A stretch of DNA of 64,000 nucleotides from Marinobacter sp. CHS3-4 (GCF_030053415.1 NZ_JASGBJ010000001.1:620001-684000); one strand, 5' to 3'; numbered from the stretch's first letter, positions 18,505 through 30,287 are shown. Translations and numbers: made by a program. Notes: a model not told the origin generated them from the letters alone.

Positions 18505-19533
18505 TTAAAAACACTGAGAGAAGTCGGCCAGCTCTGACAGCTTGCCCGCCGCCAGACCGGAGCCCATGGCGTCCAGCGCCATTTCAACGCCCTCCGGAGG
18601 CGTCTTCGCAAGGCCGCAAACGTAGATGGCCGCACCGGCGTTCAGCGCAATCAGATCCCGTGCCTTCTCGGCCATTTCATCATGGCCGCGACCAAAAGCG
18701 GCTTTAATGAGGTTGAGCGAATCGTCCGCAGTGTTCACCGTCAGGCCAACCAGCGACTGGCTCTTGATGCCCCAGTCTTCTGGCGTGATTTCGTATTCCG
18801 TGACCTGGCCGTCCTTGAGTTCGGCCACATGAGTCGCAGCCGCAAGGCTGATTTCGTCCAGACCATCCTTGGAACACACCACCATGATGTGCTCGGCGCC
18901 GAGGCGATGCAGCACCTCGGCCATCGGGCGGCACAGCGCCGGATTAAAGACGCCGACCAACTGGCGCTTCACGCCGGCCGGGTTGGTCATCGGGCCGAGA
19001 ATGTTGAAGATGGTTCGGCAGCCCAGTTCCTTGCGGGGTCCGATGGCGTGCTTCATGGCGCCGTGGTGGGCCGGGGCGAACATAAAGCCCACACCGATCT
19101 GCTCCACGCAGCGGGCCACTTCCTCCGGCGCCATCTGCAGGTTGATGCCGAGCTTTTCCAGCAAGTCTGCGCTACCACTTTTTGACGACACGGCACGATT
19201 GCCGTGCTTGGCCACAAAGCCGCCTGCCGCCGCCACCACAAATGAGGCTGCCGTGGATACGTTAAACAGGTTGGCACCGTCGCCGCCGGTACCGACAATG
19301 TCCACCAGCGGGTCCGCGTTCACGGTCACTTTGGTTGCCAGTTCGCGCATCACCTCGGTGGCGCCCGTGATTTCGTCAATGGTTTCACTCTTCAGGCGCA
19401 ACCCCATCAGAAAGGCGCCGATCTGTGCGTCGGTCGCTTCGCCTTTCATCACAATCCGCATCACGTCCTTCATTTCCTCTGTGGACAGGTCCAGGTTGGA
19501 GGCAATGCGGTTGAGTGCTTCTTTCATGTCCAT
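18505..19533 (-). CDS. trpD: Anthranilate phosphoribosyltransferase
   Basis: 342 residues. The PRPP-binding glycine loop [14 protein letters not shown] (81-94) and the second motif [21 protein letters not shown] (near 114) are intact, as is the metal-binding DE in [11 protein letters not shown]. It transfers phosphoribose to anthranilate, the second step of tryptophan synthesis. It is a stand-alone enzyme, not fused to TrpG. It sits 11 bases after trpG and 12 before trpC, a tight operon. Confidence 0.97.
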   Translation of the reverse strand: MDMKEALNRIASNLDLSTEEMKDVMRIVMKGEATDAQIGAFLMGLRLKSETIDEITGATEVMRELATKVTVNADPLVDIVGTGGDGANLFNVSTAASFVVAAAGGFVAKHGNRAVSSKSGSADLLEKLGINLQMAPEEVARCVEQIGVGFMFAPAHHGAMKHAIGPRKELGCRTIFNILGPMTNPAGVKRQLVGVFNPALCRPMAEVLHRLGAEHIMVVCSKDGLDEISLAAATHVAELKDGQVTEYEITPEDWGIKSQSLVGLTVNTADDSLNLIKAAFGRGHDEMAEKARDLIALNAGAAIYVCGLAKTPPEGVEMALDAMGSGLAAGKLSELADFSQCF

Positions 19534-19544
19534 GAGTTGGCCTC

Positions 19545-20126
19545 TTATTGTGTCTTCAGAAAGTTGCGCAGCAGCTCGTGGCCCTGTTCCGTCATAATCG
19601 ATTCCGGGTGGAACTGGACGCCCTCAATGGCCAGGGTTTTGTGGCGCACGCCCATGATCTCTTCCACCGAGCCATCTTCGTTGCGTGTCCAGGCGGTGAC
19701 TTCCAGGCAATCCGGCAGTGAATCCTGTTCAATCACCAGGCTGTGATAACGGGTGGCCTGCAGCGGGTTGTTCAAACCACGGAATACGCCCTCGTCGTGA
19801 TGGAACACCGGGGATACCTTGCCGTGCATCACACGCCCGGCGCGTATCACATTGCCGCCGAACACCTGGCCGATGGCCTGGTGCCCCAGGCAAACGCCCA
19901 GAATCGGGAGTTTTCCGGCAAAATGCTCGATGGCTGCCATCGAAATGCCCGCTTCGTTGGGCGTGCAGGGGCCAGGTGAAATGACCAGGCGTTCCGGGGA
20001 CAACTCTTCGATCTTTTCGATGGTGATTTCATCGTTCCGATACACCTGAACATGGGCACCCAGTTCAGCCAGATACTGCACCACGTTGTAGGTGAAGGAA
20101 TCATAGTTATCGATCATCAGCAGCAT
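19545..20126 (-). CDS. trpG: Anthranilate synthase glutamine amidotransferase subunit
   Basis: 193 residues, a class I glutamine amidotransferase. The nucleophile is in [11 protein letters not shown] (Cys79), and His-Glu in [13 protein letters not shown] complete the triad. It supplies ammonia to TrpE. PabA-type use in folate synthesis is possible because many bacteria share this subunit. It heads the trpGDC block and is separated from trpE by two binding-protein genes and a chemoreceptor gene. A 184-base gap precedes it; no Trp-rich leader peptide was found there, unlike in front of trpE. Confidence 0.95.
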   Translation of the reverse strand: MLLMIDNYDSFTYNVVQYLAELGAHVQVYRNDEITIEKIEELSPERLVISPGPCTPNEAGISMAAIEHFAGKLPILGVCLGHQAIGQVFGGNVIRAGRVMHGKVSPVFHHDEGVFRGLNNPLQATRYHSLVIEQDSLPDCLEVTAWTRNEDGSVEEIMGVRHKTLAIEGVQFHPESIMTEQGHELLRNFLKTQ

Positions 20127-20170
20127 AGCGACTCTTACCGCCCGTTTTCTCGTTGAATTTCATTGCCGTT

Positions 20171-20186
20171 CAGGCGGTGCCGCCTG
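20171..20186 (-). terminator. GC-rich hairpin between chemoreceptor gene and trpG
   Basis: CAGGCGG / CCGCCTG (20171-20177 with 20180-20186) forms a 7-bp stem with a two-base centre in the 184-base gap. No T tract follows on either strand, so it may be a structural or Rho-linked end rather than an intrinsic terminator. Confidence 0.3.
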
Positions 20187-20310
20187 CCATTAAATCTTCA
20201 GGTAATTTGACTGGCTGTGACGGCTTGTCAGGTGGGCAATTATCGCAGTGGGCGCTGCAGCATACAATGCCGGCGTCATATGGCAGCGCCGCGACGGGTT
20301 GGTGACTGGA

Positions 20311-21837
20311 TCACGTCTTGAAGTGGCTGACCTGGTCTTGTAACTCGTTGGCCATTTGCTGTAATCGTTCGCTTGCAGTTTCCGTTTCAGCAGTATCGTG
20401 CGCCGCCTCTTCGGCAATTTCCACAATTCGTCCGAGGCTTTGATTAATGTCCGCGGTAACGGCGGTCTGCTCTTCGGCAGCACTTGCGATCTGGGTATTC
20501 ATTTCGTTGATCGTATTCAGGGCTGTAGCGACTTCAGTCAGGGCAACTTCGGCTTCGTTAGCCTGGGTGACGGTTGTTTCACCATTGGACTTGCTTGTTT
20601 CCATGGTGGTAACTGCCCGGTGGGTACCCTGTTGCAACCGCTCAATCATGTTGTGAATCTCTTCCGTGCTGCTTTGGGTGCGACTGGCCAGCGTTCGGAC
20701 CTCATCAGCCACCACAGCGAAGCCCCGCCCGGCCTCACCGGCACGAGCTGCCTCGATAGCGGCATTCAGCGCGAGCAGGTTGGTTTGCTCGGCAATACCC
20801 CGAATCACGTCGAGCACGGATGTGATTTCTCCTACATCCTTTTCCAGCTCATTAATGACCCCGGCACCACTGTCAATTTCAGACGCCAGGTTCCGAATGG
20901 CATCGATGGCCCGGTTGACGATAGCCTGTGCTTCCTTGCCGCGGTCATCGGCCCTCTGGGCCGCATCCGCAGCATTGTTGGCACTCTCGGTGACTTCTTG
21001 CGCTGCGCTGCTCATTTCGTTCATGGCTGTCGCCACCTGGTCAGTCTCAGCACGTTGATTGTTGACACCACTGCTGGTTCGGGCTGCCAGTTTCTGCATG
21101 CCCTCAATGGCATTGGTGATGTCCTCAACGGAGGAAATGACCTTGCGCACAAGGATCTGAATCTTCTCGACGAACTGGTTGAAATTATTTGCAAGCTCAC
21201 CTATTTCGTCTTTGCGGCGGGCAGACAAACGCTTGGTCAGGTCACCCTCGCCCTTTGCGATATCATTGAGGGCCTCTGTGACCTGGCGAATAGGTTTTGT
21301 CACCAGGCTGCGCAAGAGCATGTTGATCGCTGCGACCAGAATAATGACAAGAATGATGGTCTGTAACACCTGGCGCCAGAGACTCTTGGCCTGCAGCGCT
21401 TCAATGGCGGAGTTGTCGGCGACTACCAGAACGCGGCCTACCTTTTTTTCCTCACCGTTATTGTCGTAGGTCAGCGGTTTGTCACGGGTGGGTGCGGTTG
21501 TCTCCGGGGGAGCGGTGATGTCGTTCAACTTGCCATCGGCAGCCTGTGCCTGCCCTGTTAGCAGTTCGTCCTTGTCGTCGTAGACGAATATCGCAGCGAT
21601 GCCATCCGCCACGACCTCAGATGCAACAATTCGCTTCATCTGACTGACTTCGTAGTTCCAGAGGGTGCTGGGAACGCTGCTTTGCAACCGTTCGACAACG
21701 GCCCCGGTCTGTTTTACCAGCTGGTTATTCAGTGCCTGTTGTGTTTCGTTATGGTTGTACCAGCCAAACGCTACCAGCAGAATAACGACAACTGCAGTGG
21801 TAACGGCGGTAAAGCGGAGACTGATGGTATTTTTCAT
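20311..21837 (-). CDS. Methyl-accepting chemotaxis protein
   Basis: 508 residues from the ATG at 21837; a GTG seven codons earlier is possible. TM1 is near 12-30, followed by a periplasmic sensor of about 140 residues, TM2 ([19 protein letters not shown]), a HAMP domain ([19 protein letters not shown]) and the coiled-coil signalling domain whose hairpin tip reads [19 protein letters not shown]. No C-terminal CheR-tethering pentapeptide is seen. Two periplasmic solute-binding proteins are encoded immediately upstream on the same strand (33 and 45-base gaps), so they may deliver ligands to this receptor. The group lies between trpE and trpG. Confidence 0.92.
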   Translation of the reverse strand: MKNTISLRFTAVTTAVVVILLVAFGWYNHNETQQALNNQLVKQTGAVVERLQSSVPSTLWNYEVSQMKRIVASEVVADGIAAIFVYDDKDELLTGQAQAADGKLNDITAPPETTAPTRDKPLTYDNNGEEKKVGRVLVVADNSAIEALQAKSLWRQVLQTIILVIILVAAINMLLRSLVTKPIRQVTEALNDIAKGEGDLTKRLSARRKDEIGELANNFNQFVEKIQILVRKVISSVEDITNAIEGMQKLAARTSSGVNNQRAETDQVATAMNEMSSAAQEVTESANNAADAAQRADDRGKEAQAIVNRAIDAIRNLASEIDSGAGVINELEKDVGEITSVLDVIRGIAEQTNLLALNAAIEAARAGEAGRGFAVVADEVRTLASRTQSSTEEIHNMIERLQQGTHRAVTTMETSKSNGETTVTQANEAEVALTEVATALNTINEMNTQIASAAEEQTAVTADINQSLGRIVEIAEEAAHDTAETETASERLQQMANELQDQVSHFKT

Positions 21838-21891
21838 GGCTCGCCTTTGGATGTTCACTGTGCAGGACTGCGCTTTAAGTCCCTCGGTTGA

Positions 21892-22650
21892 TTACTTCCA
21901 GTCTTCCAGGCCATATCGGTCAAGAAGAGCCTTCATTTTGCCGCTTTTCCTGAGCTCTCGAGTGCCACTGTCGACCAGGTCCGCATAGGCTTTACTGCGG
22001 TCGTTCGCGGGAGAGCAGGCGATGTACATGGGGACAGCCTCGGCCAGGGCTCCTGCTGAAGTCAGTTTGCCCTGCATTCCCATATCTTTGAGTTTAGCGC
22101 GCATCACCGAGGGGCTTTCAGCGGTGGCATCTATCCGACCGCCGACCACTTTTTTAATGTTCTGCTCCAGGGCGTTGTTGGCATAGACGAACTGTGCCTG
22201 TTCAGGGTTGGCCTCAAAGTAGGCATCGAAATCACCTGCGTAGGCGTATCCGCCGATCATGCCTACAGTGACGCCGTCAAGGCTTTGAACACCGTTATAG
22301 CGCCAATCGTTGGAGGGAGTGACCCAAAGATGAGTCTCATCGTGCCCCCAGCTCTCTTCAGGGAAAATGAAGTCCGGGGCATCCTCCTTGTAGGCCCCTA
22401 CCACGCAGTCAAACTCACCGGACCTGACCGATCTAACCGCCCGTTCCCATGGCATCACTCCGTAATCAACCTCATGCCCTGCCGGTTCAAAGACGGCACG
22501 GGCGAGTTCAATCATATAACCGGGTTTCTCACTGCCCGGGTCACCGTTCATCGGATACCACGAATCCGCTCGGATGGTTATGGTGTCGGCCTGCACGACA
22601 GTTGTCAGCAGGCAAGTTACTAACGTGAAAGACAATGCGTAAGGTTTCAC
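21892..22650 (-). CDS. Orphan periplasmic solute-binding protein (SBP_bac_3 type)
   Basis: 252 residues with a Sec signal peptide (cleavage near VVQA-D). The body is a type-3 binding fold: RADSWYPMNGDPG, KPGYMIELARAVF, MPWERAVRSVRSG, GAYKEDAPDFIFP and NDWRYNG. It resembles the lipoprotein at 12026-12886 across these motifs. No transporter genes adjoin it; the chemoreceptor 54 bases downstream is the natural partner. The ligand is unknown, and similarity to amino-acid-binding proteins does not fix it. Confidence 0.8.
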   Translation of the reverse strand: MKPYALSFTLVTCLLTTVVQADTITIRADSWYPMNGDPGSEKPGYMIELARAVFEPAGHEVDYGVMPWERAVRSVRSGEFDCVVGAYKEDAPDFIFPEESWGHDETHLWVTPSNDWRYNGVQSLDGVTVGMIGGYAYAGDFDAYFEANPEQAQFVYANNALEQNIKKVVGGRIDATAESPSVMRAKLKDMGMQGKLTSAGALAEAVPMYIACSPANDRSKAYADLVDSGTRELRKSGKMKALLDRYGLEDWK

Positions 22651-22695
22651 GGGCGTGTCCTCGGTGTTGTCAGAATATTGGCTGATGATCTGCCA

Positions 22696-23427
22696 TCACT
22701 TGAGGCCATTTTCTTCAAGGATGCGATCAAAAGTGCCATTTGCCTGGATGGTCTTGAGTCCCTTATTGAAAGCTTCAATCACCATAGTGTGACGTGGGTT
22801 GGCAAGGCCGCTGGTTACATGCAGATCCTCACTCGATAGGGCGCTATCGGTGAACTCGATCTTGTCCATTAAGGCCGGGTCTTCTTTGTTTATCAGCGAG
22901 CGGGCCACCAGTTCATCCTCCAGGCTGAGGTCCAGGCGTTCATGGATGACTTTGCGAACATTGGTGATCAGGCGCGGTGCGGGTGACCGAGTGAAAAATT
23001 CGGCATTGGCGAAGTCATCTCCGTAGCCATAGCCCCTTACGGTACCTACGGTTTTGCCCTCAAGGCTCTTCAGTCCATCAAACTCGAACGGGTCTCCCTT
23101 GCGCTTGATGAATTTGATCTGGTTGGTCAGGTAGGGCTCGCTATACATCAGGAAGTTGGTCCGCTCCTGAGTCCACCAGGTGCCGATCAACGCATCGTAG
23201 TCGCCGGCTTTTACGCCATCGAGCGCCCGCGCCCAGGGCACAAAAGAAAACTCAAGTTCATGCCCCTGACTTTCCAGCGCTTCCCGCGCAATCGCTATGG
23301 CAACACCCTGCTGTGGGTGGTCGGGATCAAGAAAGGGTGGCCACGGATCGCCGGCAGCAGTAATGGTGTCCGCGTGAGAGGCCATTGAAAGCATGGCCAG
23401 CAGAATGACTGTGAAGAGCCGGGGCAT
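22696..23427 (-). CDS. Orphan periplasmic solute-binding protein (SBP_bac_3 type)
   Basis: 243 residues from the ATG at 23427, which has GAGAGG 7 bases upstream and begins the signal peptide MPRLFTVILLAMLSMASHA. Motifs AAGDPWPPFLDPDHPQQG, AREALESQGHELEF, VPWARALDGVKAG and GTWWTQERTNFLMYS are typical of the family. It is a more distant relative of the next gene downstream (45 bases away). It is the first gene of the three-gene insert between trpE and trpG. The ligand is unknown. Confidence 0.8.
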   Translation of the reverse strand: MPRLFTVILLAMLSMASHADTITAAGDPWPPFLDPDHPQQGVAIAIAREALESQGHELEFSFVPWARALDGVKAGDYDALIGTWWTQERTNFLMYSEPYLTNQIKFIKRKGDPFEFDGLKSLEGKTVGTVRGYGYGDDFANAEFFTRSPAPRLITNVRKVIHERLDLSLEDELVARSLINKEDPALMDKIEFTDSALSSEDLHVTSGLANPRHTMVIEAFNKGLKTIQANGTFDRILEENGLK

Positions 23428-23574
23428 ATACGCACCTCTCGAGTTTGGCTTTGCAGCTGCGAGAATAAGAAGAGCGTCCATGCCGGTAAGCAAGCGATCG
23501 ATGTGTAGGTTGGCTGTGTGAAGAACGCACCAGCCCTGCTCCGTTTACTGTTCCCTGGAGGATCACTTACTCAA

Positions 23575-23606
23575 TAAGATTTAGATCACAATGATTGCAA
23601 TTGCAA
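23575..23606. promoter_or_regulatory. Weak CRP-like half site and 12-bp palindrome upstream of the binding-protein genes
   Basis: TAAGA-N6-TCACA (23575-23590) keeps one perfect CRP half, and TTGCAATTGCAA (23595-23606) is a perfect palindrome. They lie 150-180 bases before the start at 23427 and just after trpE. CRP/Vfr is encoded in this window, but the left half is poor, so this is tentative. Confidence 0.25.
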
Positions 23607-23681
23607 ACCAACGGTCGAAATTCACGACTCAGGAAGGGTCAGTCAGGAAGGTCACGGACTGTATTGTTTCCGGGCAATGCC

Positions 23682-25169
23682 TCAATGATCGAAATCGTTG
23701 TAGGTCATTGCAACCGCACGGAAAATCGCGCGGCCCTTATTCATGGTTTCTTTCCACTCGAGGCGAGGCACCGAATCGGCCACCACGCCGGCCCCTGCCT
23801 GAATGTGCAGGGTCTTGTCCTTGATCACGGCGGTTCGAATGGCAATGGCCGTGTCCATGTTGCCGTTGAACGACAGATAGCCCACAGCGCCGCCATACAC
23901 CCCCCGCTTCACCGGCTCCAGTTCGTCGATGATTTCCATCGCGCGGATTTTCGGGGCGCCGCTCAGCGTGCCGGCCGGCAGTGTGGCCCGCAGTACGTCC
24001 AGGCAACTGGTGTTGTCTTTCAGTCGGCCGGTCACGTTGGAGACGATGTGCATCACATGGGAATAACGCTCCACAATCATCTTGTCGGTTAGCTTCACGG
24101 TGCCTGTTTCTGACACACGCCCGGCGTCATTCCGGCCCAGGTCGATCAGCATCAGGTGCTCGGCGATTTCCTTCGGGTCGGCCAGCAGTTCCTTCTCCAG
24201 CGCCTTGTCTTCGGAATCCGTGGCGCCGCGCTTGCGGGTGCCGGCGATCGGTCGAACCGTCACCTCGTCGTCTTCCACCCGCGCCAGAATTTCCGGCGAT
24301 GACCCCACGATGTGGAAGTCCTCCAGGTTCAGGAAATACATGTAGGGCGAGGGATTCAGCACCCGCAGGGAGCGATACAGATTCAGCGGCGGTGCCTCGA
24401 ACGGAATCGACATTCGCTGGGAGATCACTGTCTGCATGACGTCACCATCCAGCACGTACTCTTTGATCTTGCCGACCGCGGCCTCGAATTTGTCCTGGCT
24501 GAAACCGGACACGAAGTCGGTTTCGTCCACGGTTTTGCCGGACAGGTGCGACGGCGTTTGAGGTGCGTCGGAGGTCTGACGATGCAGCTTGGATTCCAGT
24601 TCATCGATGCGCTGTTGTGCCTTTTCGAACGCGCCCTCCCGGCTAGGGTCTGCGTGAACGATCAGGTGCAGCTTGCCTCGCAGGTTGTCGAATACCACGA
24701 TCTCGTCTGACATCATCAGAAGAATGTCCGGCGTGCCGATCTTGTCCGGCGGGCAGGTGGGTTTTAGCCGTGGCTCGATGTAGCGAACCGTGTCATAGCC
24801 AAAGTAGCCCACCAGGCCGCCATTAAAACGGGGCAGCTCGTCCAGATCCGGTGCGTGGAACCGCGCCTGGTAGTCCTCAATGAACGAGAGTGGGTCATCG
24901 GCGGTGGTTTCCTCAACCACTTTGCCACCTCGGCTGATGGTGATTTTCTCGCCAAACACTTTCAGAACTTCAACGCTGGGCAAGCCGATGATGGAATACC
25001 GGCCCCACTTCTCGCCGCCCTGGACAGACTCAAACAGGTAGGAGTAGGGCCCGCTGGCAAGCTTGAGGTAAGTGCTCAGAGGTGTATCAAGGTCCGCCAG
25101 TACTTCGCGGTATACGGGGATGCGGTTAAAGCCGGCCTGTGCAAGCTCGGCGAATTGCTCGGGTGTCAT
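23682..25169 (-). CDS. trpE: Anthranilate synthase component I
   Basis: 495 residues of the chorismate-utilising family. The N-terminal feedback region has the LLES-like tryptophan-site segment ([19 protein letters not shown], near 41-59), and the catalytic domain shows [39 protein letters not shown] and [12 protein letters not shown]. It makes anthranilate from chorismate with TrpG. Upstream lies a leader peptide rich in Trp codons (25247-25339), indicating attenuation control, and then gph and rpe on the same strand, an order conserved in Pseudomonas. Confidence 0.97.
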   Translation of the reverse strand: MTPEQFAELAQAGFNRIPVYREVLADLDTPLSTYLKLASGPYSYLFESVQGGEKWGRYSIIGLPSVEVLKVFGEKITISRGGKVVEETTADDPLSFIEDYQARFHAPDLDELPRFNGGLVGYFGYDTVRYIEPRLKPTCPPDKIGTPDILLMMSDEIVVFDNLRGKLHLIVHADPSREGAFEKAQQRIDELESKLHRQTSDAPQTPSHLSGKTVDETDFVSGFSQDKFEAAVGKIKEYVLDGDVMQTVISQRMSIPFEAPPLNLYRSLRVLNPSPYMYFLNLEDFHIVGSSPEILARVEDDEVTVRPIAGTRKRGATDSEDKALEKELLADPKEIAEHLMLIDLGRNDAGRVSETGTVKLTDKMIVERYSHVMHIVSNVTGRLKDNTSCLDVLRATLPAGTLSGAPKIRAMEIIDELEPVKRGVYGGAVGYLSFNGNMDTAIAIRTAVIKDKTLHIQAGAGVVADSVPRLEWKETMNKGRAIFRAVAMTYNDFDH

Positions 25170-25201
25170 GAAGCATTTTCCTGAAATCTGTTCTGCAAAT
25201 T

Positions 25202-25232
25202 GGCATCGAAACGCGCCAAGGCGTCAGATGCC
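25202..25232 (-). promoter_or_regulatory. Candidate trp attenuator hairpin
   Basis: After the leader peptide stop, GATGCC (25227-25232) pairs with GGCATC (25202-25207) around an inner CGCC/GGCG stem (25214-25223). On the minus strand the following sequence AATTTGC is only weakly T-rich, so this may be a pause or regulatory hairpin rather than a strong terminator. The GGCGA of the Trp-codon run can also pair with TCGCC just after the leader stop. Confidence 0.45.
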
Positions 25233-25246
25233 GTGATAGGGCGAGC

Positions 25247-25339
25247 TCAAGTGGTGCGCCATCGCCACCAGCGGGTCGCGCGGCTTGTAAGTACTCTGGA
25301 AAGTACCCCGCGGTCTGCAGTCAGATTCAGTCCCTGCAT
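25247..25339 (-). CDS. trpL: trp operon leader peptide (30 residues, Trp24-Trp25-x-Trp27)
   Basis: A small minus-strand reading frame starts with ATG at 25339, has GGGAGA 8 bases upstream, and ends with TGA at 25247. It encodes a 30-residue peptide ending RATRWWRWRTT, with three TGG codons in a run of four. Its position between gph and trpE and the hairpin after it fit ribosome-mediated attenuation: stalling at the Trp codons under tryptophan shortage would let transcription enter trpE. A trp leader is known before trpE in pseudomonads. The reading frame is seen directly; the mechanism is inferred. Confidence 0.85.
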   Translation of the reverse strand: MQGLNLTADRGVLSRVLTSRATRWWRWRTT

Positions 25340-25387
25340 GGCAGGAATCTCCCGAATGAAAAGAATCAAAATCAACGTCCTGTGAGA

Positions 25388-26077
25388 TTACAAAAGCTGT
25401 GTCAGCGAATCAACCGTGGCATCGGCTCGCAACGCATCGGCTGGTGCCCCGAAATTATAGCCGTACCTAACGGCCACGCAGGGGATGCTGGCGGCACGGG
25501 CGGCGGTGATATCCGCCGCAGAGTCTCCCACCATCACGGTGGTGCCTCGAGTGCCCCCAAGCGTCTCCATGGCGTGAATCAGCGGTGCCGGATCCGGTTT
25601 CTTGACGGGCAGGGTGTCGCCACCAACGCTGATCCGGAAATAGTGAGCAATGCCCATCTGTTCCATCAAGGGCGCGACGAATTGCTCCGGTTTGTTGGTC
25701 ACCACGCCCAGCCGACAACCGTATTCAGTCAAGCGTTTCAGGCAGGGTTCGACACCCTCATAAAGCTTGGCGTGTTGACCATTCGCCTTTTCGTACGCGT
25801 AAAAAAAGAGGGACAGGGCATCATGGAACAGGGCGTCGTCCTTCGGGTTAACGGGGTCCCAGTCGGCTCTGCCAGCCAGTGCCCGCCGAACCAACACCGA
25901 GGCGCCGTTGCCGACCCAGTTCCGCACCTTGTCGACTCCGACTTTGCGGCGGCCAAGCTGCTCGAGCATGGTGTCGATGGCGGCCGCCAGGTCCGGCGCG
26001 CTGTCTACCAGGGTGCCGTCCAGATCGAACAGCGCGACCCCCGGCCAGCGAGGGTTAAACAGGCCTGCCAGACTCAC
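25388..26077 (-). CDS. gph: Phosphoglycolate phosphatase (HAD family)
   Basis: 229 residues. HAD motif I is [11 protein letters not shown] (near 17-27), motif II is the Thr of GVVTNKPE, and motifs III/IV are KKPDPAPL and [12 protein letters not shown]. The helical cap lies between motifs I and II. It removes 2-phosphoglycolate formed during DNA repair. Its start overlaps the rpe stop by four bases, and the trp leader and trpE follow, the same order as in Pseudomonas (rpe-gph-trpE). Confidence 0.93.
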   Translation of the reverse strand: MSLAGLFNPRWPGVALFDLDGTLVDSAPDLAAAIDTMLEQLGRRKVGVDKVRNWVGNGASVLVRRALAGRADWDPVNPKDDALFHDALSLFFYAYEKANGQHAKLYEGVEPCLKRLTEYGCRLGVVTNKPEQFVAPLMEQMGIAHYFRISVGGDTLPVKKPDPAPLIHAMETLGGTRGTTVMVGDSAADITAARAASIPCVAVRYGYNFGAPADALRADATVDSLTQLL

Positions 26078-26760
26078 TGAACGATGCTCTGACGCGCCAG
26101 TTCCAGTTCCGCCCGCATGCCGTCGATGGTGGCCTTGTAATCGTCCGTCTTGAAGATGGCAGACCCTGCTACAAAGGTGTCGGCGCCGGCTTCGGCAATC
26201 TCACGAATGTTGTCGGTTTTCACACCACCGTCAATTTCCAGCCGGATGTTGTAATTGCTGGCGTCGATGCGTTTGCGGGCTTCGCGCAGTTTGTCCAGAG
26301 TGCCGGGAATGAACTTCTGGCCGCCAAAGCCCGGGTTCACCGACATCAGCAGAATCATATCCAGCTTGTCCATCACGTGGTCCATGTGGTGCAGAGGTGT
26401 GGCCGGATTGAACACCAGCCCGGCCTTGCACCCACCGTCGCGAATCAGCTGCAGCGAGCGGTCGATGTGATTGGTGGCCTCAGGATGGAACGTAATGTAA
26501 GTGGCGCCGGCATCAATGAACATGCGGATCAGGTCGTCCACCGGCGACACCATCAGGTGTACGTCGATGGGTGCCGTGACACCATGCTTGCGCAGGGCTT
26601 CGCAAACCATGGGGCCAATGGTGAGGTTGGGCACGTAGTGATTGTCCATGACATCGAAATGAACCGTATCTGCACCGGCGGCCAGAACGTTGTCGACTTC
26701 CTCGCCAAGGCGGGCGAAGTCGGCGGACAGGATAGAGGGGGCAATCAGGTACGGATTCAT
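26074..26760 (-). CDS. rpe: Ribulose-phosphate 3-epimerase
   Basis: 228 residues, a TIM barrel of the pentose phosphate pathway interconverting ribulose- and xylulose-5-phosphate. Family motifs are [29 protein letters not shown] (catalytic Asp and metal ligands), [30 protein letters not shown] and LEIDGGVK. It is the first gene of rpe-gph-trpE. It diverges from the DUF3530 gene over a gap of about 107 bases. Confidence 0.96.
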   Translation of the reverse strand: MNPYLIAPSILSADFARLGEEVDNVLAAGADTVHFDVMDNHYVPNLTIGPMVCEALRKHGVTAPIDVHLMVSPVDDLIRMFIDAGATYITFHPEATNHIDRSLQLIRDGGCKAGLVFNPATPLHHMDHVMDKLDMILLMSVNPGFGGQKFIPGTLDKLREARKRIDASNYNIRLEIDGGVKTDNIREIAEAGADTFVAGSAIFKTDDYKATIDGMRAELELARQSIVQ

Positions 26761-26867
26761 GAACGGCTCTCTGTGCTCTCGGTTGCTATCGATGCGGGTG
26801 CTCGCTGGAAAGCTGCTAGTCTAACAGCTTGAGGGTCATTTTTCGCACATCAGCAAGAGAGATTCCG

Positions 26868-27824
26868 GTGAATTCATTGAACCCCATTGCGCCTCCTCCA
26901 ACCGCCGCGCGGGTAGCAAAACAGGTGCTGACCTGCATTAGCCTGATGGCGCTGTTTATGAGCCAGCCCGTGTGGTCTCAGGAAGAGCAGAGCGAGAAAC
27001 GCCTGATGGTCAGGACGGGAATGGACGCAGAAACCATTGCCGGTAACCGACCAGACAGCGCGGTATGGCTCAGCCGGGGTGATCAGGGTCGGGTCCTTGC
27101 CCTGTTTCAGCCAGAGCAGGACCCGCCTGCCAAAGGGGCGCTGGTCGTGCTGGCTGACGAGGGCGTTTCCGCTGCCTCCGGTCTGGCCGAGGCAATCAGG
27201 GCACCGCTGAGTAAGGCTGGTTGGGCAGTGATGACCCTGGGGCTGGAACCGCCGCCTTTCCCGGTGCAGCAGTGGCTGAACGGGCGGATGACGAAAGCAT
27301 CGAAAGGCGAATCGGCGGATGCGTCTGATACGGAAGAGGAATCGTCAGTCATGATTGATGTCATGGATGAAGAATCGCCGGATCAATCACTGGCCGACTA
27401 TCGTGACAGGGTGGAGTCGTCGATTACGGCCGCTGTCGATGCATTGGAAGAGCGGGAATATGACCGTATCGTGCTGGCGGGCATTGGCAGGGCGGCTGGC
27501 CCCGTCACTCGTCAGGCCAGGGCCGATGGTCGCCCGTCAGATCTGGTCTGGATCGCGCCCCAGTTCTACTCTGATGAATCAGAAGGTTTGGTTGAGCTGC
27601 TTCGTTCGGCGACAAATCCATCGGTGCTGGAGCTCTACAGCACGTTTCCCGGTGACAAAACCCTGGATCGTTCTGCTAATGAGCGGGCGGCGGCTTTAAA
27701 GCGGGCGGGCATTGATGGATATCAGCGTCAGCCTGTTGCCATGTCCCGGCGCCCGCAAGCACGTGAAGCCCATGCCATATCCAATCGGATTTCCGCCTGG
27801 CTGGGTTCCCGTCAGAGCGAATGA
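26868..27824 (+). CDS. DUF3530 family exported protein
   Basis: 318 residues from the GTG at 26868, which has AAGAGA 8 bases upstream; an in-frame TTG at 26829 lacks a ribosome site. A Sec signal peptide ends near SQPVWS-Q, so the protein is periplasmic. The DUF3530 body looks like an alpha/beta hydrolase relative (GALVVLADEG, GWAVMTLGLEPPP, IVLAGIGRAAG), but the nucleophile position reads GIGRAAG without Ser, so catalytic activity is doubtful. An acidic insert (EDASDTEEESSV-like, near 140-155) is present. The end overlaps the convergent DnaJ-like gene by 13 bases. Confidence 0.75.
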   Translation: MNSLNPIAPPPTAARVAKQVLTCISLMALFMSQPVWSQEEQSEKRLMVRTGMDAETIAGNRPDSAVWLSRGDQGRVLALFQPEQDPPAKGALVVLADEGVSAASGLAEAIRAPLSKAGWAVMTLGLEPPPFPVQQWLNGRMTKASKGESADASDTEEESSVMIDVMDEESPDQSLADYRDRVESSITAAVDALEEREYDRIVLAGIGRAAGPVTRQARADGRPSDLVWIAPQFYSDESEGLVELLRSATNPSVLELYSTFPGDKTLDRSANERAAALKRAGIDGYQRQPVAMSRRPQAREAHAISNRISAWLGSRQSE

Positions 27825-28567
27825 CGCCGTTCGATCAACTCCCAGGCCTGCTGAATTTTCAGCAGCGTATCCTTGGCCCTGGTTAATTCTGTCGGGCTCA
27901 GATTTCTCTGGGCGAGTTTATCAGGATGGCACTCGGACACCCGTTTTCGATACGCCCGCTTCATGTCGGTGAGTGAATCCCTTCGAGTCACCCCGAGTAT
28001 CTGCAGTGCCTGCTCGTAGGTGGTTGGTTTTGGATGGGACTCCGGTTGGGTAATCCATATTTTGCTGGCATAGCTATCGAGGATGTCATCGCTGATGCTA
28101 ATGGGCAGCCCCATTTGGTCGATGGCATCTTCGCAACGGTAGCGGCGCTTTTTTGCGGGTCGGCCGAACAGCTGGGCCGCATGGCAGAGGCAAATGGCCA
28201 CCCGCAGTGATGGCGACGGCCAGATCCGGTGCGACAGCTTAAGGCGAAGGGCTTTGGCGACGGGGATGGTCTCGGCGTTTTTGCCATTCTGAAAATGCTT
28301 GATGGCGACACGACGTTGCCGCTTGGACAGGTGCAACGCCTTCATCAGGGTTTCCGCAAACCCGATGTCTTTCTCTGTCACCCGGCCTTCGGATTTGGCA
28401 ATGTAGCCCAGGAAGTAAAACAGGCTGCGGCGGCACCAACCCGGCAGGCGGGTACGAACCATGAGTTCACTGGCCTGATGGCCGCACGCGGACAGTTCCC
28501 CCAGCAGGCTGGCGAATTCGGCTTCCATGCGCCCGGGCAGGGCGGTATCTGGCGCGCTATCGGACAT
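27812..28567 (-). CDS. DjlA-like co-chaperone: TerB-like domain plus C-terminal J domain
   Basis: 251 residues. The N-terminal 130 residues form a helical TerB/DjlA-like domain (FYFLGYIAKSEGRVTEKD). The C-terminal J domain spans about 183-251 (QALQILGVTRRDSLTDMKRAYRK) with an intact HPD in SECHPDKL, the residue set that stimulates DnaK ATPase. The N-terminal membrane helix of E. coli DjlA is absent, so the protein is probably cytosolic. It lies 2 bases after murU and is likely co-transcribed with amgK-murU. Confidence 0.8.
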   Translation of the reverse strand: MSDSAPDTALPGRMEAEFASLLGELSACGHQASELMVRTRLPGWCRRSLFYFLGYIAKSEGRVTEKDIGFAETLMKALHLSKRQRRVAIKHFQNGKNAETIPVAKALRLKLSHRIWPSPSLRVAICLCHAAQLFGRPAKKRRYRCEDAIDQMGLPISISDDILDSYASKIWITQPESHPKPTTYEQALQILGVTRRDSLTDMKRAYRKRVSECHPDKLAQRNLSPTELTRAKDTLLKIQQAWELIERRHSL

Positions 28568-28569
28568 GG

Positions 28570-30287
<1,718 letters not shown>

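Noticed and set aside
20127..20310. A second Trp leader peptide before trpG
   Set aside because: Reading the minus strand in this gap gives no ribosome-bound frame with clustered Trp codons.
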